A stretch of DNA of 47,980 bases from Allomuricauda sp. (GTDB lineage Bacteria; Bacteroidota; Bacteroidia; Flavobacteriales; Flavobacteriaceae), in assembly GCA_030148305.1 (NCBI GenBank), contig JASBTS010000049.1, positions 1-47,980 on the forward strand, in the 5' to 3' direction. Position 1 is the stretch's first letter. Each line of letters starts with the position of its first letter. Below the pieces are notes generated by a model. It had not been told where the DNA came from and did not search any database. It saw nothing but the letters and a program-made list of their open reading frames with translations. Both the position numbers and the translations under genes were made by a program. This document shows positions 38,697 through 47,980 of the stretch, one piece after another.

Positions 38697-39620
38697 ATGA
38701 TGAAGGCAATTCTTTGCAGAAAATATGGACCTCCAAATGTTTTGGAATTGGCAGAGGCGCCAAGACCAAAAATAAGGTCGAATCAAATTTTGGTAAAGGT
38801 CAAGGCCGCTGCAGTGAATTCTGCCGATGTGAGGATTAGGGAACTCAAGGTGGATTCTTTTTGGCTCCGTCTAACAATGAGGTTTGTTTTAGGTCTTTTT
38901 GGACCAAGAAGACGCATCTTGGGTTCCTCATTTTCCGGCATCATCGAAGAAATGGGAAGCAAGGTTTCAGGGTATCAGGCTGGACAATCCATATTTGGTA
39001 CCACGGGGCTTAAGATGGGTGCCTATGCCGAGTATTTGGTGTTGTCCAAGAATGCCATTTTTTCTTTTAAACCTACAACGGCAACCTTCGAAGAGGCAGC
39101 AGCATTGCCCTTTGGTGGTACCACTGCCCTTTATTTTTATCAAAGAACACAGATTTCTGTACAACATGGATTGGAGGTTTTAATCTATGGGGCAACAGGT
39201 TCAGTAGGTGTTATGGCTGTGGAAATGGCTAAACACTATCAAGCCCATGTTACATCGGCTTGTAGCCATGAAGGTGAATCGTTGGCAAGAAAACTGGGAA
39301 GTGATGAAATTATCATTTATACGGATAAACCAATTGTTGGGATATCTAAAAAATTCGATATCATCTTTGATGCTGTTGGACGTATTTCAAGAAAAGAATG
39401 CGGTCATCTATTAAAAGAGAATGGCAAATTTTTGACCGTTGGTGGGTTGGAAATGGCAAAGGAGACAAAGGGACAATTGCATTTGCTCCGGGAACTTTTT
39501 GATCAAAAAAGGATCCACGCCAATATAGATAGAGTATATCCATTGGATGATATTATTGAAGCACATTCCTATGTGGACTCTGGAAGAAAAAAGGGGAATG
39601 TCATTATAAGAGTGGGATGA
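38697..39620 (+). CDS. Zinc-type/quinone-oxidoreductase-like NAD(P)-dependent alcohol dehydrogenase (MDR)
   Basis: MKAILCRKYGPPNVLELAEAPRPKIRSNQILVKVKAAAVNSADVRIR; LIYGATGSVGVMAVEMAKH. Confidence 0.92.
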   Translation: MMKAILCRKYGPPNVLELAEAPRPKIRSNQILVKVKAAAVNSADVRIRELKVDSFWLRLTMRFVLGLFGPRRRILGSSFSGIIEEMGSKVSGYQAGQSIFGTTGLKMGAYAEYLVLSKNAIFSFKPTTATFEEAAALPFGGTTALYFYQRTQISVQHGLEVLIYGATGSVGVMAVEMAKHYQAHVTSACSHEGESLARKLGSDEIIIYTDKPIVGISKKFDIIFDAVGRISRKECGHLLKENGKFLTVGGLEMAKETKGQLHLLRELFDQKRIHANIDRVYPLDDIIEAHSYVDSGRKKGNVIIRVG

Positions 39621-39687
39621 CTTTTTTATGTGATGTAACACAACCAAATTTCAAATTGAACATCCTAGTTGAAATAAAAAAACTAAA

Positions 39688-40206
39688 ATGAAAAAGAAAA
39701 TTTTGAATACCATGTCGTTATTGTTGGCAGGAGCCATGCTTTTTTCCTGTGACTCGGACAGTGAAAACAATTGCCCCGAAAATTTTACAGGGGCCTTGCT
39801 TGCAGAGGAAGAGCTACTGGTAGGGGAGTGGAGATTAACAGGTGTAATGTCCGCTAAGGAGATTGATTTGACAGACGATGATACGGACAATCCTTCAAAG
39901 GATGTTTTTGCCCAATATGATGAGTGTGAGAGGGATGCGGTTTATATCTTTAAAACCGATCGCAGCTATACCTATGAACTAGGTCGTAATACTGATGATT
40001 GTGATTACAGCATCCCTTCCAGGGGTACTTGGCAATTGCGATCTAAAAACCTGAGCTTGGTCACTTCATGTCAGCTATTTATCACTGGCTTAGAATTAAA
40101 TGAGGATGAAACGGAGTTTTTATATTCCAATGTGTACAATATTACAGATGTGGATGGGAGTATTATCCAGACCAATATTGAATTTAAATATACCTTGGTT
40201 CCCTGA
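39688..40206 (+). CDS. Lipocalin-like lipoprotein
   Basis: MLFSCDSDSEN lipobox; LLVGEWRLTGV...YIFKTDRSYTYE...GTWQL pattern. Confidence 0.75.
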   Translation: MKKKILNTMSLLLAGAMLFSCDSDSENNCPENFTGALLAEEELLVGEWRLTGVMSAKEIDLTDDDTDNPSKDVFAQYDECERDAVYIFKTDRSYTYELGRNTDDCDYSIPSRGTWQLRSKNLSLVTSCQLFITGLELNEDETEFLYSNVYNITDVDGSIIQTNIEFKYTLVP

Positions 40207-40316
40207 TGTATTTTACAGATTCAATGACCCTAGTACATCATTATTTTTAAGGTGTCGATCTGTTATTTGGGTTTAAACTTCGAATTAAATCTCAGTAATC
40301 TATTTTTTAAACATTT

Positions 40317-40350
40317 AAATCCTGATGGTCATTGTTCATCAGGATTTTTG
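40317..40350. terminator. Rho-independent terminator, possibly bidirectional
   Basis: AAATCCTGATG-GTCATTGTT-CATCAGGATTT followed by TTG/TTTTT, between convergent genes. Confidence 0.85.
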
Positions 40351-40476
40351 TTTTTAACGACACACCTTATCGCTCTCTAATAGATCTCGTAAAAAAACCA
40401 GTGGGTTAATCAGGTGTTCCTTGAATATCCCATATCAATAATGGTCAATTGGGGAAGTTGTTTTTATTTGGAGGAT

Positions 40477-41121
40477 TTAATCTTTGATTTCCAGCCTATA
40501 AAATTGGTCTAGATCCTTATTGCTGTTCATGTTAACGTCCAAATCCTTAATGATGCCGGTTCCGACGCCATACACCCAACCGTGCAGATGAAGGACCTGT
40601 CCTTTTTTCCATGCCGTTTGTACAATGGAGGTTTTGGCCAGATCAAGTACCTGCTCCCTTGTATTGAACTCTACAAAACGGTCGAAACGCAATTCCTTGT
40701 CCTCAATACTTTCCAGGCTGTGCTGGTGAAGTCTATATACATCCCTAATATGTCGGATCCAATTATCTACCAATCCGTAGGAGTGATTTTCCATGGCAGC
40801 TTTTACGCCACCACATCCATAGTGACCGCACACAATGATATGGGTTATTTTAAGTGCGTTAACGGCATAATCCAGTACGCTTAGCATGTTCATGTCGGAA
40901 TGTACCACCATATTGGCAATGTTGCGATGGACGAAGACCTCGCCAGGTTGTGCACCGATAATCTCATTGGCGGGAACCCTACTATCTGAGCAACCGATCC
41001 ATAGGAGAGGGGGTTGTTGCCCCTTTTCAAGCTTCTTGAAAAATTCCGGGTCATCGTCCAGTTTGGATGCTACCCATTTTTTATTGTTCTCGATTAAATT
41101 TTTGTAGAATTCAGAGTCCAT
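40477..41121 (-). CDS. Beta-class carbonic anhydrase
   Basis: LLWIGCSDSRVPANEIIGAQPGEVFVHRNIANMV; VCGHYGCGGVKAAM. Confidence 0.95.
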   Translation of the reverse strand: MDSEFYKNLIENNKKWVASKLDDDPEFFKKLEKGQQPPLLWIGCSDSRVPANEIIGAQPGEVFVHRNIANMVVHSDMNMLSVLDYAVNALKITHIIVCGHYGCGGVKAAMENHSYGLVDNWIRHIRDVYRLHQHSLESIEDKELRFDRFVEFNTREQVLDLAKTSIVQTAWKKGQVLHLHGWVYGVGTGIIKDLDVNMNSNKDLDQFYRLEIKD

Positions 41122-41168
41122 TACTGTTTTTTATAATTAAATGCTTGGGTTCTTACCAAGATTCATAA

Positions 41169-42104
41169 CTAATTCAAAGCGGCCTTATAGGTTTGGTCAA
41201 TACCACCAACATCAATAGAAACACCAGATCCATGTCTTTTGGTAAGATAAGTGAATTTTTCTCCCCATTTGATTTCGTTGGCTTTATAGGAAGATTTTGA
41301 ATACACTGTTTGCGAAAAGGATTCATCAAAGGCCTTGATGAAGATTAGGAATTCGGCATCCCTTTCCATCATTTCTTCTGGGGATATTCCCAACAAGGGA
41401 CTGTTTTCGCCAATCGGATGTACAATGGTCCACATGGTGGGAAATAAGATCACCTTGGATCTTTCAAGTTCCAAAAGATGAAACTCCCGGGAATCAGGGT
41501 TATCCTTGCGCTGCATGGAAAGGGTTACGGAAGCTTCCACTTCAATGAGCTGATTGTTTTTAGGATTGACGACCCTGAACATAAAACCATTAATATCCAA
41601 GTAAGGTGCAATCAAACCAAAGGTACTATATTTTATGGAGGCATAAGGTTTGGAGAACCGCCCATACATCAATCCAGTGGCCAAGGCAAACAGCAAAAGC
41701 CCCAATAGGGACTCAGTGGCGGCCACAATATTGGCAGGAAGGTTCAAAGGAGCTACTTGGCCGTATCCCAATGTGGTAATGGTCTGGGCACTAAAGAAAA
41801 AGGAGTCCAGAAATTTGTCCATGGTTGTGGTCCCTCTAATTCCGGTCAAATGTTCGGTGCCGATAATAACATAAAGGCTTGCAAAGAATAGGTTTATCCC
41901 AAAATAAACCGTGACCAGTATGGCAATAAAGGAAGGCCATGACATCGTCACCAAAGAATGGAACATGTTGATGCGTTCCAAAAAAGGGACATTATGTTTT
42001 CTTACATTGAAAGTTCCATCTTTGTTCAGGGCGCGATATCCAATGGTACCTGTTCTGGTATCCAGGCCCAAATCTTCAAATCGCGCTTTTCGTCTGGGTC
42101 TCAA
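41169..42104 (-). CDS. Inward-rectifier-type (KirBac) potassium channel
   Basis: FFFSAQTITTLGYGQVAPLN selectivity filter; two TM helices; C-terminal Kir cytoplasmic domain (FGLIAPYLDINGFMFRVVNPKNNQLIE). Confidence 0.9.
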   Translation of the reverse strand: MRPRRKARFEDLGLDTRTGTIGYRALNKDGTFNVRKHNVPFLERINMFHSLVTMSWPSFIAILVTVYFGINLFFASLYVIIGTEHLTGIRGTTTMDKFLDSFFFSAQTITTLGYGQVAPLNLPANIVAATESLLGLLLFALATGLMYGRFSKPYASIKYSTFGLIAPYLDINGFMFRVVNPKNNQLIEVEASVTLSMQRKDNPDSREFHLLELERSKVILFPTMWTIVHPIGENSPLLGISPEEMMERDAEFLIFIKAFDESFSQTVYSKSSYKANEIKWGEKFTYLTKRHGSGVSIDVGGIDQTYKAALN

Positions 42105-42607
42105 AACCTGATTTTATTAATGTCCAATTGATGATTTTAAAAATACACATTTTGGCGCTGAAATTTTATTTTCAAAAGTGCATATATAGATTGTAGTAGC
42201 TTTTTAACTACCCAAGGATATATAGAAGTCTAAAGAATAACATGAAGATGTCCTATAGGATACCTTTTTAAGAAAGTAGAACATAAATAATTGTTTTATA
42301 GTTTTTTATATCTTGTTCTACCATCTTGTTGTTTACATTTTCTTAAAAGTTCATGATAGGTATTTCCTTGGTTGCCAGTCTTATATTAAATCTATTATTA
42401 ACACTGAATGCGTTTAGTGGAAATTATAAGGGGTTCTTAAAAGTGTGCTGTTGTGAACTTCAATATCAAAACCTCGTAATATCGTTTCTTAATAAATAGT
42501 TGTTTGGCGGCATTTTCAAAATGAATCGTTTTAATAATTCTTCAAGGTTCGGAAACTGTGATATTTGAATTTTGTGTATTCCCAAATAACCCTTAATTGC
42601 CTATAAA

Positions 42608-42621
42608 TTGACATTTGTCAA
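42608..42621. promoter_or_regulatory. FNR/CRP-like palindrome TTGAC-ATTT-GTCAA
   Basis: Perfect 5-bp half sites, N4 spacer, 97 nt upstream of the likely Crp/Fnr start. Confidence 0.55.
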
Positions 42622-42718
42622 ATTCATCGAAATTACCGCACTGCTGAAAGTCGTTAATTGCTTCAAAATGCTATTTTTGGGAAACGCTTTACTCCTCGCC
42701 AGAAATTTCATTCAAAGC

Positions 42719-43324
42719 ATGATTGCCAAACCAAACCCCGAAAAAAACCTTTTCGTTCTTTTTTATCTCAATTCCATTTATCCACTCGGATCCGGTATAA
42801 AATCATATCTGTCGGGTAAAATAAAGAGCTGTTCTTTTGGTAAGAATGAGATGATCAGCAAAAAAGGAGAAGTATGTAATAAATTGTACTTTATCAAAAC
42901 GGGTATGGTGAGAGGGTATTTTAAAAGCGACTCCACCGAAATTACCACATGGATCGATAGCGAGAATGAAGTGTTTACCTCTATAACCGGTTTTTTCAGA
43001 AACGTTCCCACCAAAGAATACATTCAAAGTATTGAGGAAACCCACTGTGATTACTTGGAGTATGAGGACTACAAGTATTGCCTCAATAATTTTTCTGAAA
43101 TGCGGCAAATCTACAGAATACTGCTCGAGGAATATTACATATTGGCAGAACATAGGGTATACTTGGCCAGAATTCCCAATGCTAAAAAACGCTTGAATTT
43201 TTTTATAGAAAACCTCAATCCGCATATCATCAATAGGATCCCTAAAAAATACTTGGCCTCTTACTTGGCCATGAGACCGGAAACCCTATCCCGGCTACTG
43301 ACAGAAAAGAAAATCACTAGCTAG
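42719..43324 (+). CDS. Crp/Fnr-family transcriptional regulator
   Basis: cNMP-binding-like ISKKGEVCNKLYFIKTGMVRGYF; HTH IINRIPKKYLASYLAMRPETLSRLL. Start at 42719 (MIAKPNPEKN) preferred to the upstream non-ATG start. Confidence 0.88.
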   Translation: MIAKPNPEKNLFVLFYLNSIYPLGSGIKSYLSGKIKSCSFGKNEMISKKGEVCNKLYFIKTGMVRGYFKSDSTEITTWIDSENEVFTSITGFFRNVPTKEYIQSIEETHCDYLEYEDYKYCLNNFSEMRQIYRILLEEYYILAEHRVYLARIPNAKKRLNFFIENLNPHIINRIPKKYLASYLAMRPETLSRLLTEKKITS

Positions 43325-43447
43325 TTTTTCTTTCATATCTAAGGAAATTTGTGTCAACAATGTATTCCAAAAATGGACCGTACTGCATTGATTGACATAG
43401 ATTTATTGATTGAATTGCTTACTTTTTTGTAAGAAAATAACCTAAAA

Positions 43448-43461
43448 TTGATTTTTGTCAA
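43448..43461. promoter_or_regulatory. Second FNR/CRP-like near-palindrome TTGAT-TTTT-GTCAA
   Basis: Same spacing as 42608..42621, one half-site mismatch; upstream of the DUF4347/adhesin operon. Confidence 0.4.
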
Positions 43462-43800
43462 TTCCCCGAAAGATTTCTTGAAATAAGACGAATACCCCTC
43501 CGTTTCTTAGACAAAGGATAGGAAAAATGCTACATTTTTTTATTTAAAAAGTAGGAGAAGAGTTATCCGAGAAAAACGAAATAATTAAAAAAGGTTCCCT
43601 TGTCATGAGATAAATTTACTAAACACTCCTGAATAAACTATCACAGGCTTATTGAGCGGATTCCCAATTGGAAATAACATTCTGGGCATCCATGAAAATT
43701 GCTACCTCTTTGGTGGCCTGACCTTCCCATGCCTTTTTTGGGCTGAAGGAGCATACGAAACAAATCACTTACAAACCAATAAATCAAAATCAACAAAACA

Positions 43801-44349
43801 ATGAAAAATCAAGTTAACTGGAAATCTTCATCCTTCTTTTTGATGCTGACTATCCTCTTCATTACCAGAACCATGGCCCAATCCAATGAAGTGGTCGTCA
43901 TGGATTCCAACTATTTCCAAAAACAGCAAGTACTCGATCATTTGGCTTCGGGCATACCTGTTTTTGAAGTTGATACGTCCAAAAATCCTTGGGAATCCAT
44001 CCGCCAATATCTAGAGCGGAACAGGTCTGCAAAGGCGGTCCATCTGTTTGCCAATGCTGGCTACAATGCTTTGGAGCTTGGGGGCAAAACTTATGATGCC
44101 GGTGCAGTAGACCAGGAATTTGAGCTTTCCATGCTCGAAGGACTCTATCAAGGAACCAACCTACAACTCCTTATTTACGATTGTAACCTCGGTTCAAATC
44201 CTGATGGACTTGCCCTGTTGAAGAGGATCAGTGACAAGGCTTATTTCAACATTGCGGTGCCTACCCATTGTAGTTCCATTTTTGGGACAGATTTGGAGTT
44301 TGATCATACCACAATGAACCAACCAGTCAATAATTCAATATTTCAATAG
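43801..44349 (+). CDS. DUF4347-domain secreted protein, standalone
   Basis: Signal peptide; VVVMDSNYFQKQQVLDHLASGIPVFEVDTSKNPWESIRQYLE, AVHLFANAGYNALELGG, LLIYDCNLGSNPDGLALLKRIS. Confidence 0.75.
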   Translation: MKNQVNWKSSSFFLMLTILFITRTMAQSNEVVVMDSNYFQKQQVLDHLASGIPVFEVDTSKNPWESIRQYLERNRSAKAVHLFANAGYNALELGGKTYDAGAVDQEFELSMLEGLYQGTNLQLLIYDCNLGSNPDGLALLKRISDKAYFNIAVPTHCSSIFGTDLEFDHTTMNQPVNNSIFQ

Positions 44350-44360
44350 ACCAATCAATC

Positions 44361-47300
44361 ATGAAACAGAATTTCATAAGCAGAGTATCGTTTTTTGTAT
44401 TATTTCTCCTGTTTGGAGCCGTACAGGCCCAAACGGTTGACATGACTGTAAAACAGGGACCCAATGTGGATGTCATGGTAACTGTTGGTTCGGCCAATGT
44501 GGATCTCTCCACGTTTGAGGCCGATCTTGAACAGGCCATGCACCTTAAGGGAATTCCTTTGGGAAAACTCCGTGTGGAAGCTTTTCAAAGGAGCTCCATT
44601 TCTTCCGACCACGCAGATGCCAGCGATATTTACAACAGCTGGAACAAAATGAACTTTAATGGTACCGAACCACCGGTGCATTCTTCCTACACAGGAGATT
44701 ACTTCACCTTTGATTCTGGAACCAACCAGATTATTGCGGATTTTGTGAGCCGTTACAATGGTTATGGATATGCCATGTATGACCCTGCCGGTGATATAGC
44801 AGATGGTTCCATTTCTGCAACGTGGGGGTTAATAGGAGCACCCTATGTACACGGTGAGGTAGGCTTTATCTTTAGAAAAGTGGACAACCAAAACTTTTAT
44901 GCCTATATCATTGACAACCACACAGCATGTGGAAATGTGAGCGGCTATGGAACAGACGGTGACCCTGCCGAGGCCATCATAAAAATTGAAAACGGGGTTA
45001 AAACCGTTTTGGCCTTGAACACCAATAGTGGTAATTCAGGTACAGCAACCTATGGCTGGAACGGAAACCGTGCCGATATGTTTGCCGCCTATTATGATGG
45101 ACAGAGCATTGAATTTAAGATTGAAATGAGTGGTGACGATATCAAAATCTCAAGAAAAGGCGGGGGAGGAAGTGCCGGTACGGATTGGATTGAATCGTTC
45201 AACATTTCCGATGCAACGTTCTCTGAAGGAAGTTATGGTTTTTACGTACACGAACAATCCGGTGCCTATTTCAAGGATATCAATATCGAAAAATTGGAAT
45301 TGCGTGCCTTTAAAGATGTACTTAGGGAGCCTCAATGGCGAAACAGTGCATTGCGTTTCAACGTAAACTTGGATGATATTGAAGTTGCCGATTTTGATGT
45401 GGACACTGACCTTTCCGAAATCTTGATGCGTACCATCAACGAGGATATCCATTACATCGGTTGGGGAACCAATGCCAATGAGACACAGTTTGAACGGTTT
45501 ATTACCCAAAACAACAGTCAAGGAACCTTTATCAATAGGGATGCTGGTAGTTGGTCCACTTGGATCGATGATATGGCACAATACATTTATGAACAATATC
45601 AATTTGGTACCGTAACTGCCGGTGAGTTCTTTATTGCGGGCACCTCGGTTGAGATCGATGTGGACCCGGCACAGCTGAAAAACAATACCGCCAATGCCAG
45701 TTACCCAAGTGGGCGTTGGAAAATTACCCATGATGAGACCTATTTCGAGAATAACACGGGGCGTGTTTCTTGGAGTGGGTTGTACTTGGAAGATGTACCC
45801 GAGTATTATGAAAAACCAGGTAAATATACCTTCACCTTTGAAGAAATGCCAACGGCACCAACTACCTTGTATTTCCATCGTAGGCCAGTAGCAAGTTTCA
45901 CCTATAGCAGTGCCACAGGTTTTATCAACAATACCTCCTACGATTTGGATGGTGGTTCCAATAATGGAATTAACCAATCCGAATGGAAATGGAAAGCCGT
46001 TGACGCAGGATCCACTAACGATTGGGTGGATGGCCAATTTGATAAGAACTCGGTTTCCGATGGTCAATATTTGGTAATGCTTCGGGTACAGGACCATCAA
46101 GGTACCTGGAGTAGTCCTACCAGTATCTATGTGGAAAAAACTGCAAGCACCGGCGGGTCCAGTGATTTGCCCATTGCCCAGTTCAACATCCAACCCGACT
46201 TGATCAATACCTATACTGGGAACATGACCATTGCCATTGAGGACAACTCTGTAGATCCTTACGGCAGGACGTTGTCTACCCAAGAATGGATCGTTACCCA
46301 ACGAACTTATGATGGTGACGGCGACCCAACCGATACGCAGATTTACAACGCTTCGACTCCATTGACTGATTTCTCGGCCTATAACAACCTTTCTGCCGAT
46401 TACATCATCAGTTTGCGTACCCAAACCGATACAGGGGTATGGTCGGAACCGTTCTATAGAACGCTTACCATCGTGGACGATAATACCCTGCCGACCATTA
46501 CGGCAAATCCATCCAGCGGAAGCTTGGATACCAATACCGATATCCAACTGGTTTTTCAGGATGAGAATGGAGGTAGTGGTTTTGATGTACAGCGTTTTGC
46601 AAAAGTACAAAGTGCCACACCACCGGCAACGGACAATTCGGCTTGGACCTCATGGAGCAACAGCCAATCCAAAACAACCTCATTCAATTCCGGAGGTTCA
46701 GGATGGTATATCCATGCCGAGGTAATGGACAATGCAGGCAATGTAGGTACGGCCACTTTTGGACCTTATGATATTACCTTGGTGGTAAGTGCCGATGATG
46801 ACTTGGCCATTTTGGATGAAGATACCGTATCGGACCCTATCGATGTATTGTACAATGACGTATACGATACAGGTGTTACCCCAACGGTGACCATCACGGT
46901 ACAAGGAACCAAGGGTACTGCCGTGGTCAATGGGAGCAATCAAGTTGTGTATACTCCCGATGCCAACAAAAATGGTACCGATACCGTTACCTATGAACTG
47001 GACGATCAAGGCCAAAAGGTAACGGCCAATATCACGCTTTCCATTCTTCCTGCTGATGATGAACCTGTGGCAAATGCAGATAGCTTCAATTTGGACGAAA
47101 ATGGAACATTGAACGAGGATGTTTCCACCAACGATGTGGAGCTCGATGGAGATGATTTGGTATATCACATCATCACGAATCCAACCCATGCGGCTTCATT
47201 TACTTTCAATGCGGATGGTACTTTTTCCTATGAGCATGATGGTGACGAATCAGGAACGGACAGTTTCACATACAACTTTGAAGACGCTGTTTCTTTCTCT

Positions 47301-47980
47301 GAAACGGTAACCGTTTCCTTTAGCATCAACAATGTGAACGATGTTCCCGAAGGAGGTAATATCACAGTGGATGTTATTCAGGATTTAGGATATGCATTTG
47401 CTGTTAGCGATTTCACTTTTGCCGATGATGATCCCAGTGATGCATTCAATGGCATTCAGGTGGTATCTCTTCCCTCAAAAGGAACATTGACGTATAACGG
47501 CAACCCAGTATCCATCAATGATATGATTGATGATGTGACCTTGTTGGTATACACCACGGAGAGCGGTGAATTTGGCGAAAGCTACGCTTCCTTTTCATTT
47601 AAAGTGAAGGATGGGGATGATGCATTGAGTAGTACTACCTATAATGCAAATATTACAGCGGCCCAAGATACCGATGGTGATGGGATCCCTGACGATTCTG
47701 ATGACGACGATGACGGGGATGGTACCTTGGACATCAACGATGCCTTCCCAAAAGACCCAACAGAGGACACCGATACCGATGGTGATGGAACCGGGGACAA
47801 TGCTGATGACGATGACGATGATGATGGCACTTTGGACATAACGACGCTTTCCCGAAGGACCCAACGGAGGATACCGATACCGATGGTGACGGAACAGGCG
47901 ACAACGCCGATGACGACGATGACGGTGATGGCACTTTGGACATCAACGACGCCTTCCCGAAAGACCCAACAGAGGATACC
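44361..47980 (+). CDS. Giant secreted adhesin (VCBS/cadherin-like and TSP3 repeats), 3'-truncated, frameshifted near 47839
   Basis: MKQNFISRVSFFVLFLLFGAVQAQ signal; ADSFNLDENGTLNEDVSTNDVELDGDDLVYHI tandem domain; TSP3 DTDGDGIPDDSDDDDDGDG. Not in the ORF track because it runs off the window end. Confidence 0.85.
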   Translation, partial: MKQNFISRVSFFVLFLLFGAVQAQTVDMTVKQGPNVDVMVTVGSANVDLSTFEADLEQAMHLKGIPLGKLRVEAFQRSSISSDHADASDIYNSWNKMNFNGTEPPVHSSYTGDYFTFDSGTNQIIADFVSRYNGYGYAMYDPAGDIADGSISATWGLIGAPYVHGEVGFIFRKVDNQNFYAYIIDNHTACGNVSGYGTDGDPAEAIIKIENGVKTVLALNTNSGNSGTATYGWNGNRADMFAAYYDGQSIEFKIEMSGDDIKISRKGGGGSAGTDWIESFNISDATFSEGSYGFYVHEQSGAYFKDINIEKLELRAFKDVLREPQWRNSALRFNVNLDDIEVADFDVDTDLSEILMRTINEDIHYIGWGTNANETQFERFITQNNSQGTFINRDAGSWSTWIDDMAQYIYEQYQFGTVTAGEFFIAGTSVEIDVDPAQLKNNTANASYPSGRWKITHDETYFENNTGRVSWSGLYLEDVPEYYEKPGKYTFTFEEMPTAPTTLYFHRRPVASFTYSSATGFINNTSYDLDGGSNNGINQSEWKWKAVDAGSTNDWVDGQFDKNSVSDGQYLVMLRVQDHQGTWSSPTSIYVEKTASTGGSSDLPIAQFNIQPDLINTYTGNMTIAIEDNSVDPYGRTLSTQEWIVTQRTYDGDGDPTDTQIYNASTPLTDFSAYNNLSADYIISLRTQTDTGVWSEPFYRTLTIVDDNTLPTITANPSSGSLDTNTDIQLVFQDENGGSGFDVQRFAKVQSATPPATDNSAWTSWSNSQSKTTSFNSGGSGWYIHAEVMDNAGNVGTATFGPYDITLVVSADDDLAILDEDTVSDPIDVLYNDVYDTGVTPTVTITVQGTKGTAVVNGSNQVVYTPDANKNGTDTVTYELDDQGQKVTANITLSILPADDEPVANADSFNLDENGTLNEDVSTNDVELDGDDLVYHIITNPTHAASFTFNADGTFSYEHDGDESGTDSFTYNFEDAVSFSETVTVSFSINNVNDVPEGGNITVDVIQDLGYAFAVSDFTFADDDPSDAFNGIQVVSLPSKGTLTYNGNPVSINDMIDDVTLLVYTTESGEFGESYASFSFKVKDGDDALSSTTYNANITAAQDTDGDGIPDDSDDDDDGDGTLDINDAFPKDPTEDTDTDGDGTGDNADDDDDDDGTLDITTLSRRTQRRIPIPMVTEQATTPMTTMTVMALWTSTTPSRKTQQRI
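47667..47980 (+). repeat. Three tandem TSP3-type units (105, 104, 105 bp)
   Basis: Units start at 47667, 47772 and 47876; each encodes DTDGDG...DDDDDGDGTLDINDAFPKDPTEDT. Confidence 0.9.

Noticed and set aside
42121-42600. 480-bp AT-rich gap considered as a possible ncRNA or mobile remnant
   Set aside because: No hairpin/terminator, terminal repeats or conserved structure visible by eye; insufficient support.
45150-46610. 486-aa minus-strand ORF opposite the adhesin
   Set aside because: Low-complexity I/G/V-rich antisense translation of a repetitive, clearly coding + strand; no signal, motif or start context.
1-47980. CRISPR arrays, tRNA/rRNA genes, phage or IS elements
   Set aside because: No regularly spaced short repeats, cloverleaf-like sequence, rRNA signature, transposase or integrase motif noticed.

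Overview
The window looks like Bacteroidota/Flavobacteriia DNA: SusC/SusD pair, TPR-type sensor kinase, and typical lipoprotein signals. It has four parts. (A) About 1-22.5 kb, + strand: a glycan-utilisation locus. It encodes SusC (5'-truncated), SusD, two GH38-type alpha-mannosidase paralogs, a GH76-like Tat lipoprotein and a sugar MFS porter. With these is a set that reads as a non-phosphorylating oxidative mannose route: aldose-1-dehydrogenase-like SDR, Pgl-type lactonase, UxuA-like mannonate dehydratase, KdgK, Eda. Embedded in it is an orphan module of a CaiB-type CoA-transferase, a crotonase and a signal-less 'solute-binding protein', plus two cupin paralogs and an RraA-like protein. (B) About 23-31.4 kb, - strand: CE4 deacetylase, alpha/beta hydrolases, DUF4249 plus TonB receptor, and unknown secreted proteins. 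(C) About 31.7-36 kb: a TPR histidine kinase/NarL-type regulator divergent from a full-length RpfF (DSF synthase) homolog. A 16-bp dyad (TACyKG-N4-CCAGTA) occurs at three intergenic sites around these genes. (D) About 36-48 kb: miscellaneous genes (beta carbonic anhydrase with a Kir-type K+ channel), then a Crp/Fnr regulator flanked by FNR-like palindromes. This is followed by a DUF4347 gene and a truncated giant adhesin whose 105-bp TSP3 repeats contain a 1-bp deletion. No tRNA, rRNA, CRISPR array or intact mobile element was recognised. All assignments are by eye; no searches were run.
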